Positions 62,185 to 64,000 of a DNA stretch of 64,000 nucleotides are shown one piece after another; positions within the stretch are counted from its first letter, which is position 1; the number at the start of each line of letters is the position of its first letter. Where the stretch lies: NCBI RefSeq assembly GCF_001523745.2, contig NZ_CP013387.1, forward strand, positions 2,688,115-2,752,114, read 5' to 3'. The notes under the pieces were generated by a model. It searched no databases and had not been told where the DNA came from. It saw nothing but the letters and a program-made list of their open reading frames with translations. This DNA comes from Burkholderia mayonis. GTDB lineage: Bacteria > Pseudomonadota > Gammaproteobacteria > Burkholderiales > Burkholderiaceae. The translations under genes and the position numbers were made by a program.

Positions 62185-63252
62185 ATGAAACCCTCCCAAT
62201 TCGCCAAAGGCTTCCAAGCGCGCCCCGACATCACGACCAGCGAAAAACGCACGGCGCTCGATCGACTCAATGCGATCGACGGCCTCGTCAAATCCGACAC
62301 CGCAACGCCGGCTACTCCTGCCGGCAAATCGCCAAAGAAGAATATCCCTGTCACGATCGTTGAAACGCCGTCGACCACGGACTCGATCGACGAATCGAGC
62401 CAGTATCGTGCGTGGCGAATCGAAAATCGCTATCAGCCCGGCCAAGTGATCGAACTGCCACTCAAGACGATCAAGCCGAGCCCCTTCAATCCGCGGCACT
62501 TCTATTTGAAGTCGTCGATCGCGGAGTTAGCCGTCAATCTGGCGAAGCAAGGGCAGCAGCAAGCGATTCACGTCATTCCCGACTACGACAATCCCGGCTC
62601 CTACTTCGTCAGCGACGGCGGGCGCCGCGTCCGTGCATTGAAGGAAGCGAACAAGGAATTGGTCAGGGCGATCGTCATCGATCTGCCGATCGGCATTCAG
62701 AGTTACAAGCTCGGTTACGACCTCAACGTCCAGCGCGACTCGCAAACGGTTTTCGACAATGCGGTCGTCTGGAAGCGCTTCCTCGAGGAGAGTTACTTCC
62801 AGAGCCAAAAAGAGCTTGCCGAGCATCTCGGACTCGACGAGTCGACAGTTGCCGTCGCGCTTTCAATCGGCAAGCTGCCGGAAGCCGTGATGCAGGAAAT
62901 GGTCGCGCGCCCGGATCGCTTCGGTTCGAACATGGCGTATCAGGTCGGCCGCTACCACACAGCGCGCGGCACTGACGCGACACTGCGCCTCATCAACAAG
63001 ATTCTGTCCGACGATCTCAGCACCCGTCAGGTGGCCGACATCGTGAAGGGAAGGGCGACCGCGCAGGAAAACCCGAAACCCGCGAGCCGGCAGCGATATG
63101 CGCAACGGCACGAGATCAAGCTGAACGGCATGTCGGTCGGCGATCTGAAATCGTATGGCGAGGATCGCTTGGAACTGCGGCTGCGCGGCCTGACCCGAGA
63201 AAAACGGGACGACATCCTGCAGCAGCTCGAGCGGATGCTGCTGTCGAACTGA
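62185..63252 (+). CDS. parB: ParB-family chromosome partition protein
   Basis: A 355-residue centromere-binding CTPase-type ParB. A variable N-terminus (about 1-85) is followed by the ParB/Srx domain (about 90-180: IKPSPFNPRHFY, GQQQAIHVIP, SDGGRRVRALKEAN). The KorB/HTH parS-reading domain is about 190-290 (SQKELAEHLGLDESTVAVALSIGKLP). The C-terminal dimerisation part ends LQQLERMLLSN. It binds the three parS-like sites nearby and loads SMC or interacts with ParA. AAAGGA precedes the ATG. Confidence 0.95.
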   Translation: MKPSQFAKGFQARPDITTSEKRTALDRLNAIDGLVKSDTATPATPAGKSPKKNIPVTIVETPSTTDSIDESSQYRAWRIENRYQPGQVIELPLKTIKPSPFNPRHFYLKSSIAELAVNLAKQGQQQAIHVIPDYDNPGSYFVSDGGRRVRALKEANKELVRAIVIDLPIGIQSYKLGYDLNVQRDSQTVFDNAVVWKRFLEESYFQSQKELAEHLGLDESTVAVALSIGKLPEAVMQEMVARPDRFGSNMAYQVGRYHTARGTDATLRLINKILSDDLSTRQVADIVKGRATAQENPKPASRQRYAQRHEIKLNGMSVGDLKSYGEDRLELRLRGLTREKRDDILQQLERMLLSN

Positions 63253-63263
63253 ACCGAATGGAA

Positions 63264-63926
63264 TCGAGTAGGGGACGGGGTTGCCCCCGTCGCCCTCTCA
63301 CATACATGGACGGGCGGTTCCGCATACGGCGGTTCACTGAGCACACGGAAGCGCCGCTGGATGTCCAGCCCCGAGAACAACCCTGATGCGTCGAAGTAGC
63401 TCTGGGGTATGCCGCACCCATGTGGCTCGCTCCAGCATTCCACCAAGGGCCCCGGCCATTGCTGGCCGACTTCCGGGCCCGCGTCGGATCCAGTCCGTGA
63501 GCCTGAAGCTTCCTGTTACGAGTGGCCGGGCACTTCCATTGCCGCCATATCAGGCAGCGCAGTTTGCGTCGTGTCCACCCATCCACGTCCTGCGACACCC
63601 CTCGCACTTCCGTCAGCCGGAAGTACGAGGCCCAGCCGCGCAGCACTGGGTTCAACGCGGCAACCACTCAGCGGTGGCCTTCCTTGAGATAGCCTTGGGC
63701 TCGTTGCACCGCTTGCCAGGCATTTGCGGCCCGGCCAAACCCATATGGGCACCTCACCCCGCCACGCCGCCTCATATCCGCTTCCTGTTCGTCAAGCCAG
63801 CGCTTTGCCTTCGGCTTCCTCCAGATTCGCAGTGACCCTCGACACCCTTGCCGTTCGGCTAACACTTCCCCTTGCCGGGCTGTAGAGGACTTTCACCTCC
63901 GAGTAGGTGCGCCCTGCCGGGCGCAC
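63264..63926 (-). mobile_element. Internally deleted group II intron
   Basis: On the minus strand a GTGCGCCC 5' end (63926 downward) is followed by domain I-like sequence with ACCTACTCGGAGGTGAAAG and GTGTTAGCCGAACGGCAAGG. It joins directly, near 63660, to the 3' end of an intron-encoded reverse transcriptase. The 3' end contains domain V/VI-like hairpins (63270-63340; GCAA loop, CCCCTACTCGAT). The reverse-transcriptase core is absent, so at 663 bp it is about a third of a full element. A terminator hairpin with a T-rich tail lies immediately before its 5' end. Confidence 0.82.
63300..63667 (-). pseudogene. Group II intron-encoded protein, 3' fragment with frameshift
   Basis: The first frame encodes maturase/X-domain sequence (ALNPVLRGWASYFRLTEVRG, WTRRKLRCLIWRQWKCP, NAGASHMGAAYP). 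The rest (SYFDASGLFSGLDIQRRF) is in a second frame; the shift falls at a run of four C near 63403. No reverse-transcriptase catalytic residues (YADD region) remain, and a stop codon lies just upstream at 63668. Confidence 0.85.
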
Positions 63927-63935
63927 CCAAAAGAA

Positions 63936-63961
63936 ACGGGGCCCAGCGGACCCCGTTTTTC
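63936..63961. terminator. Rho-independent terminator at the right end
   Basis: ACGGGG / CCCCGT stem with a 9-base loop and a TTTTT run on the plus strand; the minus strand has TTTCTTTT after the stem. It is probably the original parAB terminator. The group II intron remnant sits between it and parB, starting 10 bases from the hairpin. Confidence 0.82.
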
Positions 63962-64000
63962 GTTACGGAAGAAATCGAATCAGGCGAATCGAGCAATCGC

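Noticed and set aside
63668..63865. Small protein gene at the right end (minus strand)
   Set aside because: It coincides with the 5' RNA domain of the group II intron; the coding appearance is incidental.

Overview
The window reads as high-GC betaproteobacterial DNA of a Burkholderia, most likely of the B. pseudomallei/thailandensis group, next to the origin of a secondary chromosome. The evidence is a ParA-ParB pair at 61498-63252, three copies of a palindrome (core TTTATGCGCATAAA) that matches the parS type known for Burkholderia chromosome 2, hopanoid genes, a family I lipase and long simple-sequence repeats. No tRNA, rRNA or CRISPR array was seen.

Layout. 1-8 kb: a TonB-dependent receptor, an XRE-cupin regulator and a tonB-exbB-exbD1-exbD2-TPR operon. 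9-15.4 kb: a NarL-type two-component pair, an MlaC-like protein, a TenA/PqqC-like protein and a GGDEF/EAL protein. 15.7-36.1 kb: an extracellular lipase, then one long minus-strand operon. 36.7-40.3 kb: hpnN and an mlaA-like lipoprotein gene on the plus strand. 40.4-45.7 kb: a polar amino-acid ABC transporter with a C45 acyltransferase/peptidase, a class III aminotransferase and a CMD-family protein. 46.5-50.4 kb: hpnG, shc and hpnD. 51-58.7 kb: an alpha/beta hydrolase, a CheY/CheC-like/GGDEF operon facing a hybrid kinase, an FMN reductase and an ECF sigma/anti-sigma pair. 59-60.7 kb: an arsC gene split by an IS3-family element. 60.9-64 kb: parS sites, a 44-copy hexamer array, parA, parB and an internally deleted group II intron.

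The most interesting locus is the operon running 36106 -> 16858 on the minus strand. It encodes a PUFA-synthase-like iterative type I system split over three proteins: AT-ACP; FabL-like ER-KS-CLF-KR-DH; and P450-KR-DH. It also encodes a flavin monooxygenase, an ABC ATPase and permease, a LolA-like carrier, an outer-membrane protein, a small membrane protein and a phosphopantetheinyl transferase. Most of these genes overlap by ATGA, so synthesis, oxidation, ACP activation and envelope export look co-produced. The likely product is a long polyene or fatty-acid-like lipid oxidised by the P450 and FMO. If the organism is B. thailandensis this may be the locus I recall as org (thailandenes), but I could not verify that.

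Second themes are lipid traffic to the outer membrane (HpnN/MlaA, hopanoid genes, LolA-like and MlaC-like proteins) and c-di-GMP signalling (one GGDEF/EAL protein with a degenerate I-site, one GGEEF enzyme with an intact one). The right end shows origin-proximal decay and insertion: IS3, the group II intron remnant and repeat arrays. Several starts are TTG or GTG codons chosen because a strong Shine-Dalgarno sequence sits 6 bases upstream.
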